In this document: positions 33,315 to 40,166 of the stretch, in pieces
Numbering within the stretch: the first letter of the stretch is position 1
Layout of the letters: each line of letters opens with the position of its first letter
Assembly: GCA_017524805.1 (NCBI GenBank)
Contig: JAFXUX010000021.1
Coordinates: 1-40,166, forward strand
DNA length: 40,166 nucleotides
Origin: Candidatus Methanomethylophilaceae archaeon
GTDB taxonomy: Archaea; Thermoplasmatota; Thermoplasmata; Methanomassiliicoccales; Methanomethylophilaceae
Direction: 5' to 3'
Position numbers and translations under genes: made by a program
The notes under the pieces: generated by a model
Databases searched by the model: none
Seen by the model: the letters and a program-made list of their open reading frames with translations, nothing else
Told to the model about the DNA's origin: nothing

Positions 33315-36300
33315 GGTTCTCTGCGGTGGCCTTGATCTTGGTGCCGCCGGCGCTCTTGAAGGTGTAGCCGAAGAAAGCCTTGGAGTCGACGTCCGCGAGG
33401 CCGTCCCCGAACTCAACCTCCTGAAGGCCGGTCCCGGAGAACGCGCCGTACCCGATGGCCACGGCACCGCTCAGGTCGACGAAGGCGAGGTTCTTGCAGC
33501 AGTAGAAGGCATGCTTGCCGATGGAAGCGACGCCGCTCAGATCGATGGTGGACAGCGAATCGCATCCGCTGAACGCGCTGGTCCCCAAAACGGTGACCCC
33601 GCCGAGGTCAACGCCCTCAAGGGCCTTGCAGCCGAAGAAGGCGTAGGCCCCGACCGATGCCGCCCCGTCGAGGGTGACGCACTCGAGATTCTCGCATCCG
33701 TGGAAGGCACTGCTGCCGACGTCGACGTCCGAGGTCACTGAGACGATGGAGCTGTTCCTCAAGAAAGCCTTGGGGGCTATGGAGGTGACCGTCCAATCGA
33801 ATCCGAGATAACTGATGGACGCGGGGATGTAAAGGTCGGTCGCTTCGTCGTTGGCCAGGCAGACCGCCGAGACGTTCTTGGAGCCGATGCCGTTGGAGGT
33901 TATCCTGTACTTCACGTCGCCGCTGACGATGGTGCCCTTGAGGGGCGGGACGTAGAGATCGAGGTCGCTGTCCTTCCCGGTGAACTTGTGGCCGGCCATC
34001 GCGTCGGCGAGTGCCATCTCCTCTCCGCTCTCGCCAATGAAGACACATCCGTCGAAGGCGTTCTCCGCGACGCACCCGAAATCGGCGTTGAAAACGATGT
34101 AATTCAGGCTGTCGCATGCGAAGGCGCGGTCGCCGATGCGGCTGACGGTGCCGCCCGAGAACTTGAGACACTCCAGCGTGCTCCCGCTGAAAGCTCCGTC
34201 CCCGATCTTGGAAACGGTGGCAGGAATCTTCGCGTAGCGGAAATAGGTGATGGCATCCCCGTCCTCGCAATCCCCCTTGAGGGCTGCCCCGACGTTCTGG
34301 AAGGCGCCTGCGGCAATCTCGGCCACGCATTCGGAGAACGCGACCGTCTGCTTTGCGGCCGGGAACTTCAGAAGGACGGCGGCGTCCCTGTCGTACAGCA
34401 CGCCGTTTACTGAGGAATAGACCTCGTTTCCGCCGGAAACCTCGATATTTACGAGATAGGGGCTATCCAAGGCTCCCGCGCCGATGCGGGCGACAGTATC
34501 GCCGACCTTGACGGAGGCGACCGTGGAGCAGGCGGCGAAGGCACCATCGGCTATGGAGACGGGGACGAACCCTGCGCCGCCGCAGTAAACCAGCCCCGGG
34601 ATCTCAATCTGGGCGGGCTCGCCATCGAAACCGACGGCGGATACGGTCGTGCGGTCTGCCAGGACGCGGTATTTCACGCCCTCGTAGACGAAGGAGAGCA
34701 GGGTCGAAGAGAATTCGGCGGTTGCGGTCATCTCGCCGATGACGGTCCTTGAGGGGACGGTCCATCCCTCGAAAGAGTAGGAGAACTCGTCGGTCGAATC
34801 GCTTGCGATCGCTTCGGCACTGGCCCCCCCGATGGTCAGAACATTGCCGCTGAGGACGACGGTCGCCCCATAGGGAGCGGTGATCTCCCCGAGGGTCACG
34901 TGCCCGGCTTCCTCGTCGGAGGACACGATGGCGACGGCGTACTCCCTGACCGTCCTGGTGATCTCGTAGTGCGCCTCGAAATCCCCGGCGACGATGGTGT
35001 CCGCCGCGAGCTCCCCGTCGCCCGACATCCAGCCGCTGAAGGCGTAGCGGTATTCGGCGGTATCCTCGTGGAGGCTGACGGTGAATTCGGCGAAGCCGAC
35101 CACGGTAAGGGTCTTGCCGTCATCGGATACCGTAATCTGAGTGCCGTATGGGGCGTCGAACTCCACGGTCTGGGTGATCCCGCAGTCGTTAGAGTTGACC
35201 GTGACCTGGTACTCCCTGACCGACTCGGAGAACGCGGCGAAATAGGTCGCGTCGGCGGTGACGTCGGGCAGATCGGCCACGGCGGACCCTTCGGTCTGGC
35301 CGGGAGAGGCCGCCCATCCGGCGAACTCGTAGGCGTACTGTGCGGTGGGTTCCTTCGACGGCTCGTCCGAATCGTAGGAGGGCCTCGCCCCGTGCGCGAC
35401 GGTGTCCGTCTCCAGCACCTCGGAGCCGTCCTGGGACATCCAGGTTACGGCGTGGGAGGAGCCGGAGAAGCTCACGGTGATGGTCGCCGCGGAGGAGATC
35501 CTGCCGGTCGGGGAGCAACCGGCGAACGCATAGCCGTCGGCGGGGACCACATTGATGGTCCTCGTCTCGGTCTGGTTTCCGCTGCCCGTCTTGACGCGGG
35601 TCAGGGTGATGGTGGATTTCTCGACGTCGACGGTGACGGTCGTCCCGGTGTTCCCGGACTTGCGGATGACGACGGGCCTGATGTGCTCGCCGCCGTCCTC
35701 GGGGTCAGAGGCGAAGCTGACGACGAAGTCGCGGCTGTCAACCACGATGTAGCCGCCGGTGCCGTCGAATATGACCTCGCTGCCCAGCATGTCGGCGACG
35801 TCATACGGGCTCATCCCGTCCCAGTTGTAGATCAGAGTGGAATTCCCGGAGACCCTGACGTCCTCCAGCGGGCATCCGGCGAAGGCGCCCGCCTTGATGT
35901 ACTCGACGTAGTCGGACATCGAGACCTTCCTGAGCGAGGAGCACCCGTCGAAGGCGTGCTCCCCTATGACGTCCAGGCCCCTGGCCGCGGTCAGATCCAC
36001 CTCGGCCAGGTTAGGGCATCCGGCGAAGGCGTAGCTGCCGATGTCGTTGGTCCAGCCGACGTAGGAGTTGCGGAAGGTGCCCGTGAAGACGACCTTCCTG
36101 ATGTCGTTCCTGAGATCCTTCCACGGGATCGCGGGATCGTCCGCGGATTCGTAGTTGTCCATCACGGAGCTGCCGCTGGCGCCCGTGACCGTCATGACCC
36201 CGGTGTCCGTGTCGAAGCTCCATGCGACGCCGGTGCCGCAGTTGCCGCCGATGACAGAGGCATCCGAGTCCCCAGGCAACGCCGACAGGGCGAGCGCCGA

Positions 36301-36375
36301 CACGGCTAAGAGCAGGACCGCAAGAGCCAGGCCCTTGGCGGTCCCCCTCGCATCCCTCACTAGTGGTGTGCTCAT
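33262..36375 (-). CDS. Secreted BspA-like protein with LRR_5 and InlB-type repeats
   Basis: 1037-aa surface protein carried on the element. Residues 1-40: Sec signal peptide (GLALAVLLLAVSALALSA). Then a BspA-type start (GVAWSFDTDTGVMTVTG), LRR_5 repeats near 118-175 (YAFAGCPNLAEVDL, EHAFDGCSSLRKV), a beta-rich stretch with Listeria-Bacteroides/InlB B-type repeats near 345, 442 and 535 (YEFAGWA, YAFSGWM, YSFEGWT), and a second long LRR_5 block from about 580 to the end (KAFLRNSSIVSV, SAFHGCENLECV, KAFFGYTFKS). No C-terminal anchor. GAGGGGG lies 8 nt before the ATG, only 13 nt after the upstream HExxH gene, so it belongs to that operon. Likely a cargo adhesin. Confidence 0.87.
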   Translation of the reverse strand: MSTPLVRDARGTAKGLALAVLLLAVSALALSALPGDSDASVIGGNCGTGVAWSFDTDTGVMTVTGASGSSVMDNYESADDPAIPWKDLRNDIRKVVFTGTFRNSYVGWTNDIGSYAFAGCPNLAEVDLTAARGLDVIGEHAFDGCSSLRKVSMSDYVEYIKAGAFAGCPLEDVRVSGNSTLIYNWDGMSPYDVADMLGSEVIFDGTGGYIVVDSRDFVVSFASDPEDGGEHIRPVVIRKSGNTGTTVTVDVEKSTITLTRVKTGSGNQTETRTINVVPADGYAFAGCSPTGRISSAATITVSFSGSSHAVTWMSQDGSEVLETDTVAHGARPSYDSDEPSKEPTAQYAYEFAGWAASPGQTEGSAVADLPDVTADATYFAAFSESVREYQVTVNSNDCGITQTVEFDAPYGTQITVSDDGKTLTVVGFAEFTVSLHEDTAEYRYAFSGWMSGDGELAADTIVAGDFEAHYEITRTVREYAVAIVSSDEEAGHVTLGEITAPYGATVVLSGNVLTIGGASAEAIASDSTDEFSYSFEGWTVPSRTVIGEMTATAEFSSTLLSFVYEGVKYRVLADRTTVSAVGFDGEPAQIEIPGLVYCGGAGFVPVSIADGAFAACSTVASVKVGDTVARIGAGALDSPYLVNIEVSGGNEVYSSVNGVLYDRDAAVLLKFPAAKQTVAFSECVAEIAAGAFQNVGAALKGDCEDGDAITYFRYAKIPATVSKIGDGAFSGSTLECLKFSGGTVSRIGDRAFACDSLNYIVFNADFGCVAENAFDGCVFIGESGEEMALADAMAGHKFTGKDSDLDLYVPPLKGTIVSGDVKYRITSNGIGSKNVSAVCLANDEATDLYIPASISYLGFDWTVTSIAPKAFLRNSSIVSVTSDVDVGSSAFHGCENLECVTLDGAASVGAYAFFGCKALEGVDLGGVTVLGTSAFSGCDSLSTIDLSGVASIGKHAFYCCKNLAFVDLSGAVAIGYGAFSGTGLQEVEFGDGLADVDSKAFFGYTFKSAGGTKIKATAENLRGCAFSGQGKILVAEA

Positions 36376-36388
36376 GGTCTGTGCCCCC

Positions 36389-37690
36389 TCAGCGCCTCGA
36401 TTTGGGCTTCCTGGCCCTGGCGGTTTTCTTCGGTGCGGCCTTCCTCTTCCTGGGGTTGGCCCTGGCGGATACCGGCACGGGCGCGACGGTCACCCCGGGC
36501 GGGAGCCCCTGCGTCGCCTTGGACTTCGCCCTCGGCCTCTTGACGGCCTGGGGCATAGTGCCGGCGGCCTCCCTGGCCCTGAGATACGCCTCGGCGGAGT
36601 CCGCCTTGTAGTAGCGGAGCCCGCTGATCGAGGTGTCCGCGAACTTCGCCTTGACGGTCTTCTCCGCGGGGCGCCCCTTCTTCGGCTTGCCCTGGCCGAC
36701 AAGAAGGCCCCTGTCGTAGGCGTAGCGCTCCCTGTAGTTGGAGCCGTGCTTCCTGGTGTGCTCGTAGTAGCCGGTGGGGCTCTCGGTGGGGAGCCTGGTC
36801 CTGGCGGTGGTCTCGGCAACGGTCGCGGCCTCCTCCAGGTTCCTGGCGGAGTTGAACTCGTGCTGACTCAAGCCGTCCCTCATCATCCTCTCGCCCTTAT
36901 CGTTCAGAGGGAAGGGGGTCCTCGTGAGCCCGCCCCTGGTCTCGTCGGCGTGGCGGAGGTGGTGGGTGAACTCGTGGACGAGAGTGTCCTCGTCCCAGTT
37001 GGGGCCAAGCATGATGAACGGGGTCTTGGCGTTCTCGTAGCTGTCCCACTTTGCGCGGTAGTAGCCCCCGACGCCCCTTCCGGTGTGGCCCTCCTGGATG
37101 ATCATGCCCTCGCCCCTGACGGCCTTCCTGAGCTCGGCGGCGGTGAAGTTCTCGCGGAGGATTTTGATGGCCCTCTCGGCGGATGCCTTGGGCATGATGA
37201 GGGTCATCCTCTTCCCCACGGCCTGCTGGGTCTTGGTGGCGTCTTTGTAGAGGGCCTCTATCTCCGACGCCATAGTCGTGTCGTCGATCCCGTAGATGTC
37301 GCTCTCGGCGGGGTACTGCCACCACCCTGATTTCACGAGCTGCTGGGGTGTCCAGCCTCCCCTGGGCTCGCGGTGCATGACCTCCGCGTCCCTGGACAGG
37401 TCGACCGCTATGGACCTTGCCTTCGCGGGGGGCCTGACCCCCTGGGTCTCCGACATGAAGCGGGCCACGACGTATTCCCTGGGGACTTTCCCCCTCCTGT
37501 CGACGGGCAGCTCGTACTTGGCGCCCGATTTGGTCGTCACGGTGACGGTCGGGATCTTGACGGGGCCCTCCCCGCCGATCTTCCCCTTGGTCAGGGGGAC
37601 GTAGGCATCTTTGGAGTGGCGGTAGTAGGCGACCTCGTTCCATCCCTTCGGATGGACCTTCGCCTTGGCCTGCTTCCTCTTGGCGGCCAT
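36389..37690 (-). CDS. HExxH metallopeptidase-like element protein 1
   Basis: 433-aa basic protein not recognised as a known family. It contains a zincin-type HEFTHH motif near residue 239 and is a paralogue of the protein at 38635: shared pieces are DIYGIDD, NFTAAEL, GYYRAKW, LVHEFTHHLRH and EEAATVAETTART, and both end in clusters of Lys/Arg (RKPKSRR). The Lys-rich N-terminus (MAAKRKQAKAKVHPKG) fits ATG 37690, preceded by GGGGTG; the frame is open upstream only as an Arg-rich shadow of the preceding gene, with which it overlaps by about 100 nt. Possible roles are processing of element structural proteins or DNA-bound peptidase activity; neither is shown. Confidence 0.78.
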   Translation of the reverse strand: MAAKRKQAKAKVHPKGWNEVAYYRHSKDAYVPLTKGKIGGEGPVKIPTVTVTTKSGAKYELPVDRRGKVPREYVVARFMSETQGVRPPAKARSIAVDLSRDAEVMHREPRGGWTPQQLVKSGWWQYPAESDIYGIDDTTMASEIEALYKDATKTQQAVGKRMTLIMPKASAERAIKILRENFTAAELRKAVRGEGMIIQEGHTGRGVGGYYRAKWDSYENAKTPFIMLGPNWDEDTLVHEFTHHLRHADETRGGLTRTPFPLNDKGERMMRDGLSQHEFNSARNLEEAATVAETTARTRLPTESPTGYYEHTRKHGSNYRERYAYDRGLLVGQGKPKKGRPAEKTVKAKFADTSISGLRYYKADSAEAYLRAREAAGTMPQAVKRPRAKSKATQGLPPGVTVAPVPVSARANPRKRKAAPKKTARARKPKSRR

Positions 37691-38322
37691 CTTCGCACCC
37701 CGTAGACGGCTCCGCGGCGGCCCTTCAGTATCCCTTCGACGTCGACCCTCTTGGAGGTGTCCACGCGCGCGTACCCGTGGACGTACCCGCGCGAGGACGC
37801 GCGGGACCTCTTCATGGACCTGGCCTTGGCGGAGGCGGCCTCGCGCGACGCGCATACGATCGCCTGCCTGCTGTTGTTGGGGCCCATCTCGAGGGCGACC
37901 CAGTCCATGCTGGCCTCCCTCTTCGCCGACGCCCTCTTCGAGGGGGCCCTGGCCTTGGCCCTGGGCTTGGGATTGGCCTTCCCTTTCTTGGTTCCGGGCT
38001 TCAGGGGGACGATGCCGTATCTGACCTTCCTCCCCCCTTCGTTGAGGACGATGACGGGGCCGGTGTAACCGACCTCGCTGACGGACGCCCTCTTGATCTC
38101 CGCGCGGTAAGCCTTCTTCAGGTCCTTGCGCGTGCTGTACTTAGACGGATCTATCCTGTTTGCCATTGTGTCTTCTCCTTTAGCGTTCAGAGAAAGTGCC
38201 AGGGCAGCCAGCCCCAGCGATGCGGAGGAGATGGCTAGGTTGGCCAGGTCGATGCGCTCCTTGCGGCGCTCGTACCTGGTCAGCCCTTCCTCCCATTGGT
38301 ATTCGTGTTCGCCCTTCCCCAT
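37591..38322 (-). CDS. Basic element protein with N-terminal membrane segment and internal start
   Basis: Frame of 243 codons. Residues about 26-46 (LANLAISSASLGLAALALSL) are a possible membrane helix. At codon 53 (38166) an ATG preceded by AAAGGAG at ideal spacing could start a second, soluble 191-aa form beginning MANRIDPSKYSTRKDLKKAY. The rest is strongly basic and low in complexity (KPRAKARAPSKRASAKRE), suggesting nucleic-acid binding. The last roughly 33 codons overlap the next gene. ATG 38322 follows the upstream stop by 4 nt. I do not recognise a family. Either two proteins from one frame, or only the internal start is used and the upstream part is a shadow. Confidence 0.6.
   Translation of the reverse strand: MGKGEHEYQWEEGLTRYERRKERIDLANLAISSASLGLAALALSLNAKGEDTMANRIDPSKYSTRKDLKKAYRAEIKRASVSEVGYTGPVIVLNEGGRKVRYGIVPLKPGTKKGKANPKPRAKARAPSKRASAKREASMDWVALEMGPNNSRQAIVCASREAASAKARSMKRSRASSRGYVHGYARVDTSKRVDVEGILKGRRGAVYGVRRWPPRGSRPRRRSIRRDGTRSPTTATPKMPTSP
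38173..38182 (-). promoter_or_regulatory. Strong internal Shine-Dalgarno site
   Basis: Minus-strand TAAAGGAGAAG lies 7-8 nt before the in-frame ATG at 38166, much stronger than the weak site at 38322. It decides that translation can begin inside the frame. Confidence 0.6.
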
Positions 38323-38326
38323 GCAA

Positions 38327-38638
38327 TCACCACACCGAGTAGGGCTGGAGCTCGTCCTCCATCATCCTGAGCTCCTGGGCGTCGACCCTGTCGTCTCCGC
38401 CCTCTGTCGTCTTCCTGTAGAGCTCCGCAACGTCCGGGCTGTCCGAAAGGCCGGACGGCCACCAGCGGTCGGCGCCTTCCTCGTAGCATCTGGCCCAGAA
38501 CGTCCCCATCCCGCGGTTGTAGAATATGCGGGCGGGGCCCACGTGGGAGTTGAAGTCCCTGACAGCCTGCGAGAGGCCCGTGGGATCCTCCTCGGCCCTC
38601 TCGGGCCCGCGGCGGCCTTTGAAATGGCGTATCCTCAT
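38327..38638 (-). CDS. Hypothetical element protein, 103 aa
   Basis: Small soluble protein beginning MRIRHFKGRRG and ending DELQPYSVW, with a Trp-rich middle (GTFWARCYEEGADRWWPSG). No family recognised. Its ATG overlaps the stop of the HExxH gene upstream (ATGA at 38635-38638) and its stop is 4 nt before the next start, so it is a genuine member of the leftward operon. No Cys/His metal set or membrane segment is visible. Confidence 0.68.
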   Translation of the reverse strand: MRIRHFKGRRGPERAEEDPTGLSQAVRDFNSHVGPARIFYNRGMGTFWARCYEEGADRWWPSGLSDSPDVAELYRKTTEGGDDRVDAQELRMMEDELQPYSVW

Positions 38639-39492
38639 CTCCTAGACCTCCTGCGGTTGGACGATATGATGGCCCTGGAGATCGACGTCCGGTCGTAGGA
38701 CTCCCTGGCAGCCCTGACGGCCGCCTCGCCTTTGAGGGCCTTCGACCCGCTGATGACCATCTGGTCGCGCATGTACGCGGACCTCGGGTCGGCCCCGGGG
38801 ATACTGGAATAGTACCCCGATTCGACCGGGTCGGGCTTCGTCCTGGCCACGGTCTCGGCCACGGTCTCGGTCTCCTCCCTGCGGACGATCTCGTCCCTGG
38901 CCTTCTTCGGGAGGCGGGCGTAGCCGCTCTCCATGACCTTCCCTGTGGTCGGGAACGCGCTGCGGGCCTGGGCGACGCGGAGGTGGTGCACGGCCTCGTG
39001 GACGATGCCGTCCGGGGTGGTGCCCTCCTCCAGGACGATCTTCGGCACCGGCACGCCCTCCTGCCTGCGGAGGTAGTATCCGGTGCATCCGCCCATCGAC
39101 GGCTCCGTGGAGACGACCAGCGACGGCCATTCGGCCATGCTCTCAAGCTCCCCGGCGGTGAACGAATCGGCGAGGACCCTCTTGATGCGGGCGGCCTCCT
39201 TCCTGTCGGCCACGACCGCGATCCGGGACAGCGCCTTCCTCTTCCGCCCCATGACCCCGAACGGGACCAGGTACGCGGGGGAGCGCCCGTCGTCCACGCC
39301 TTCGATGTCGCACGACGACGGATCGTCCCACCATTCCGCGGCCTCCTCCGGGGTGAGCCTCCCGGGGAGCCTCCTGCGGGACCTCTCGCTGAGGTCCTCC
39401 GGCCGGCCGGCCTCGTGGAGCCTCTCTATGAGCGCAAGGCGGGGTACGTACCCGTCCCCGTCCGAGGGGATGTCCCTCCTGGCCATCGCCAT
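38635..39492 (-). CDS. HExxH metallopeptidase-like element protein 2
   Basis: 285-aa paralogue of the protein at 36389. The zincin motif HEAVHH is near residue 165, in GIVHEAVHHLRVA. Shared landmarks in the same order are DIEGVDD, SFTAGELES, GYYLRR, HEAVHH, TVAETVART and a basic C-terminus (NRRRSRR). ATG 39492 is chosen (39486 is equally possible) because codons upstream are an Arg-rich shadow of the preceding gene, which it overlaps by 66 nt. A GGGG stretch lies just before the start. The pattern indicates duplication within the element. Substrate unknown. Confidence 0.77.
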   Translation of the reverse strand: MAMARRDIPSDGDGYVPRLALIERLHEAGRPEDLSERSRRRLPGRLTPEEAAEWWDDPSSCDIEGVDDGRSPAYLVPFGVMGRKRKALSRIAVVADRKEAARIKRVLADSFTAGELESMAEWPSLVVSTEPSMGGCTGYYLRRQEGVPVPKIVLEEGTTPDGIVHEAVHHLRVAQARSAFPTTGKVMESGYARLPKKARDEIVRREETETVAETVARTKPDPVESGYYSSIPGADPRSAYMRDQMVISGSKALKGEAAVRAARESYDRTSISRAIISSNRRRSRR

Positions 39493-39800
39493 CGCCCCAG
39501 CTCTACGAACTCCCGGGTCCTGCGCTGCTCCCAGCCGCCGGTCACGATGTTGTGGACGGCCTCGCGGACCACCATGCGGAGGTCCTCGTCGCCGGCGTCC
39601 GCGAACCAGTCGCTCACCCTGAGCACCAGCTTCCCCCTCCCGGGGCTCTTCCATTCGACGTCCGTGCCGTCGAGGTGGGCGAACCTCGCCTCGACATTCC
39701 TGAAACCGTAGCGCGCGCCGACCTGCGAGGCGATCAGGGACAGCCTGTCGCCCGGGGTCACGACGCGCACGTCCACGCCCTTGGCTTTCCTCTTCCTCAT
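39426..39800 (-). CDS. REAVH protein, possible degenerate third member
   Basis: 124-aa basic protein beginning MRKRKAKGVDVRVVT. Near residue 79 it has VVREAVHNIV, which resembles the VHEAVHHL of the following gene with the first His replaced by Arg; zinc binding through HExxH would then be lost. Upstream (LVLRVSDWFADAGDEDLR) looks like the strand-helix run-up to such a motif. It ends with TAG, one of only three genes in the window to do so, and overlaps the next gene by 66 nt. First gene of the leftward operon. Relationship to the two full HExxH proteins is inferred from the short motif only. Confidence 0.6.
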   Translation of the reverse strand: MRKRKAKGVDVRVVTPGDRLSLIASQVGARYGFRNVEARFAHLDGTDVEWKSPGRGKLVLRVSDWFADAGDEDLRMVVREAVHNIVTGGWEQRRTREFVELGRWRWPGGTSPRTGTGTYPALRS

Positions 39801-39946
39801 GCTATCGCATCCTGCGAAGCGGTTTGCCCTGCGGCGGGATTCTGCGCCAGAAAAATGCGGGAAGCAATAGTTAATTGTGGGGTCGAGGTCGCCCCCCGCG
39901 GGCCACAGCGGCCCCCCGGAAAACCCCCTAAAACCCGGGGACCAAG

Positions 39947-39960
39947 ATAGATATATATGC
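39947..39960. promoter_or_regulatory. Symmetric TATA element
   Basis: ATAGATATATATGC reads as a TATA box on both strands. On the plus strand it lies 27 nt before ATG 39981; on the minus strand it would start the operon beginning at 39800 with a leader of about 120 nt. Confidence 0.45.
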
Positions 39961-39980
39961 GCGCGGAAGGCCCCACCCCC

Positions 39981-40115
39981 ATGTGTGTGGGTTCCCCCGG
40001 GGAAATGCTCCAGATTCAGCCCGCAGGAAAAACAGTTCCGGCGGAGCCCGCACCGGCAGTCCCAAACACTTCGGCCAGGGCCGATTTTTTCAACACCAAC
40101 TACAAATATGCGTAA
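39981..40115 (+). CDS. Possible 44-aa leaderless small protein
   Basis: ATG 39981 to TAA 40113-40115 encodes a small protein whose second Met begins MLQIQPAGKTVPAE and which ends FFNTNYKYA. Composition is protein-like rather than Arg-rich as in shadow frames, and the start lies 27 nt after a TATA element, the leaderless distance. ATG 40005 would give 36 aa. A hairpin with T tract lies inside its 3' part (40071-40090), which argues against it or suggests an RNA instead. Its last codons and stop lie in the first 16-bp repeat. No family recognised. Confidence 0.35.
   Translation: MCVGSPGEMLQIQPAGKTVPAEPAPAVPNTSARADFFNTNYKYA
40071..40090 (+). terminator. Hairpin plus T tract
   Basis: TCGGC-CAGG-GCCGA followed by TTTTTT has intrinsic-terminator form on the plus strand. 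With the TATA element at 39947-39960 it could bound a transcript of roughly 110 nt. Confidence 0.4.
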
Positions 40116-40166
40116 AACGGGGCCTCCCGCCGGACCCCGCCGAACGCATTAAATATGCGTAAAACG
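40104..40166. repeat. Direct repeat AAATATGCGTAAAACG, 47-bp period
   Basis: AAATATGCGTAAAACG occurs at 40104-40119 and 40151-40166, the last base of the window. The second copy also forms a palindrome, ACGCAT-TAAAT-ATGCGT (40144-40160). Only two copies are visible; the array may continue beyond the window. Confidence 0.6.

Larger units (their letters stand above)
39801..40166. other. Non-coding/regulatory end region of the window
   Basis: No long gene is supported. It holds G/C-run-rich sequence, the TATA-like ATAGATATATATGC, a possible 44-aa leaderless gene on the plus strand, a hairpin with a T tract, and the terminal 16-bp repeats. Leftward transcripts of the HExxH operon must start here or further right. 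Confidence 0.5.

Noticed and set aside
34900-37330. Long plus-strand open frames across the element's LRR and HExxH genes
   Set aside because: They are antisense to genes with recognisable motifs and operon-like spacing; their Gly/Val/Arg-heavy composition is typical of shadows in G+C-rich DNA.
39797-39982. 61-codon minus-strand frame upstream of the HExxH operon
   Set aside because: Low-complexity Gly/Pro composition over G/C runs, a start upstream of the TATA element, and no ribosome site.
40104-40166. CRISPR array
   Set aside because: Only two 16-bp repeats are seen, shorter than CRISPR repeats, with a 31-bp G+C-rich spacer and no cas genes in the window.

Overview
The window looks like the chromosome of a Thermoplasmatota-type euryarchaeon, most likely a Methanomassiliicoccales relative. 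This is inferred from family content; no methanogenesis or pyrrolysine genes lie in the window. Supporting signs are an archaeal LeuRS, pelota, a ferredoxin-dependent IorAB, an RHH regulator coupled to an FtsZ-family gene (recalling the archaeal cdrS-ftsZ pair), TATA boxes about 25-30 nt before start codons with many leaderless starts, and BspA-like surface proteins. TGA is the dominant stop (about 28 genes); TAG ends only three reading frames.

Host part (1 to about 30,590). 1-6.5 kb: a partial unknown gene coupled to a short MPG-type glycosylase; an unknown protein followed in the same frame by nifS and then nifU; RarA; an Fe-S flavoprotein; a nitroreductase; an AlkA-type glycosylase. 6.5-12.2 kb: an ADP-ribosylglycohydrolase, LeuRS, and a two-gene operon of a tandem RHH regulator plus an FtsZ-family protein that stops before the T7 catalytic loop. 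12.4-19.7 kb: iorBA, a QueG-like Fe-S protein whose frame runs into tRNA-Leu(UAG), an unknown helical protein, an aminotransferase and glutamate dehydrogenase. 19.9-27.8 kb: a large three-module secreted LRR protein and carAB. 28-30.4 kb: pelota and a homocitrate-synthase-like protein lacking the usual catalytic histidines.

Mobile part (about 30,590 to the end). A small winged-helix gene is cut about 140 nt into its coding sequence, and the sequence becomes visibly richer in G+C. Next come a tyrosine recombinase, a 59-aa AbrB-like protein divergent from a tandem winged-helix regulator across an AT-rich control region with direct repeats, and a leftward operon. That operon encodes a degenerate REAVH protein, an HExxH protein, a 103-aa protein, a basic protein with two possible starts, a second HExxH paralogue, and a large BspA/InlB-like secreted protein read from the same transcript. 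A possible 44-aa leaderless gene diverges from this operon. The window ends exactly in the second copy of a 16-bp repeat. The right attachment site and any structural or replication genes are not visible, so virus, plasmid or other integrative element cannot be decided.

Most notable items: the tandem-RHH plus truncated FtsZ operon with two palindromes in its promoter; the homocitrate-synthase fold without metal-binding histidines; and the element operon joining paralogous HExxH proteins to a giant surface protein.
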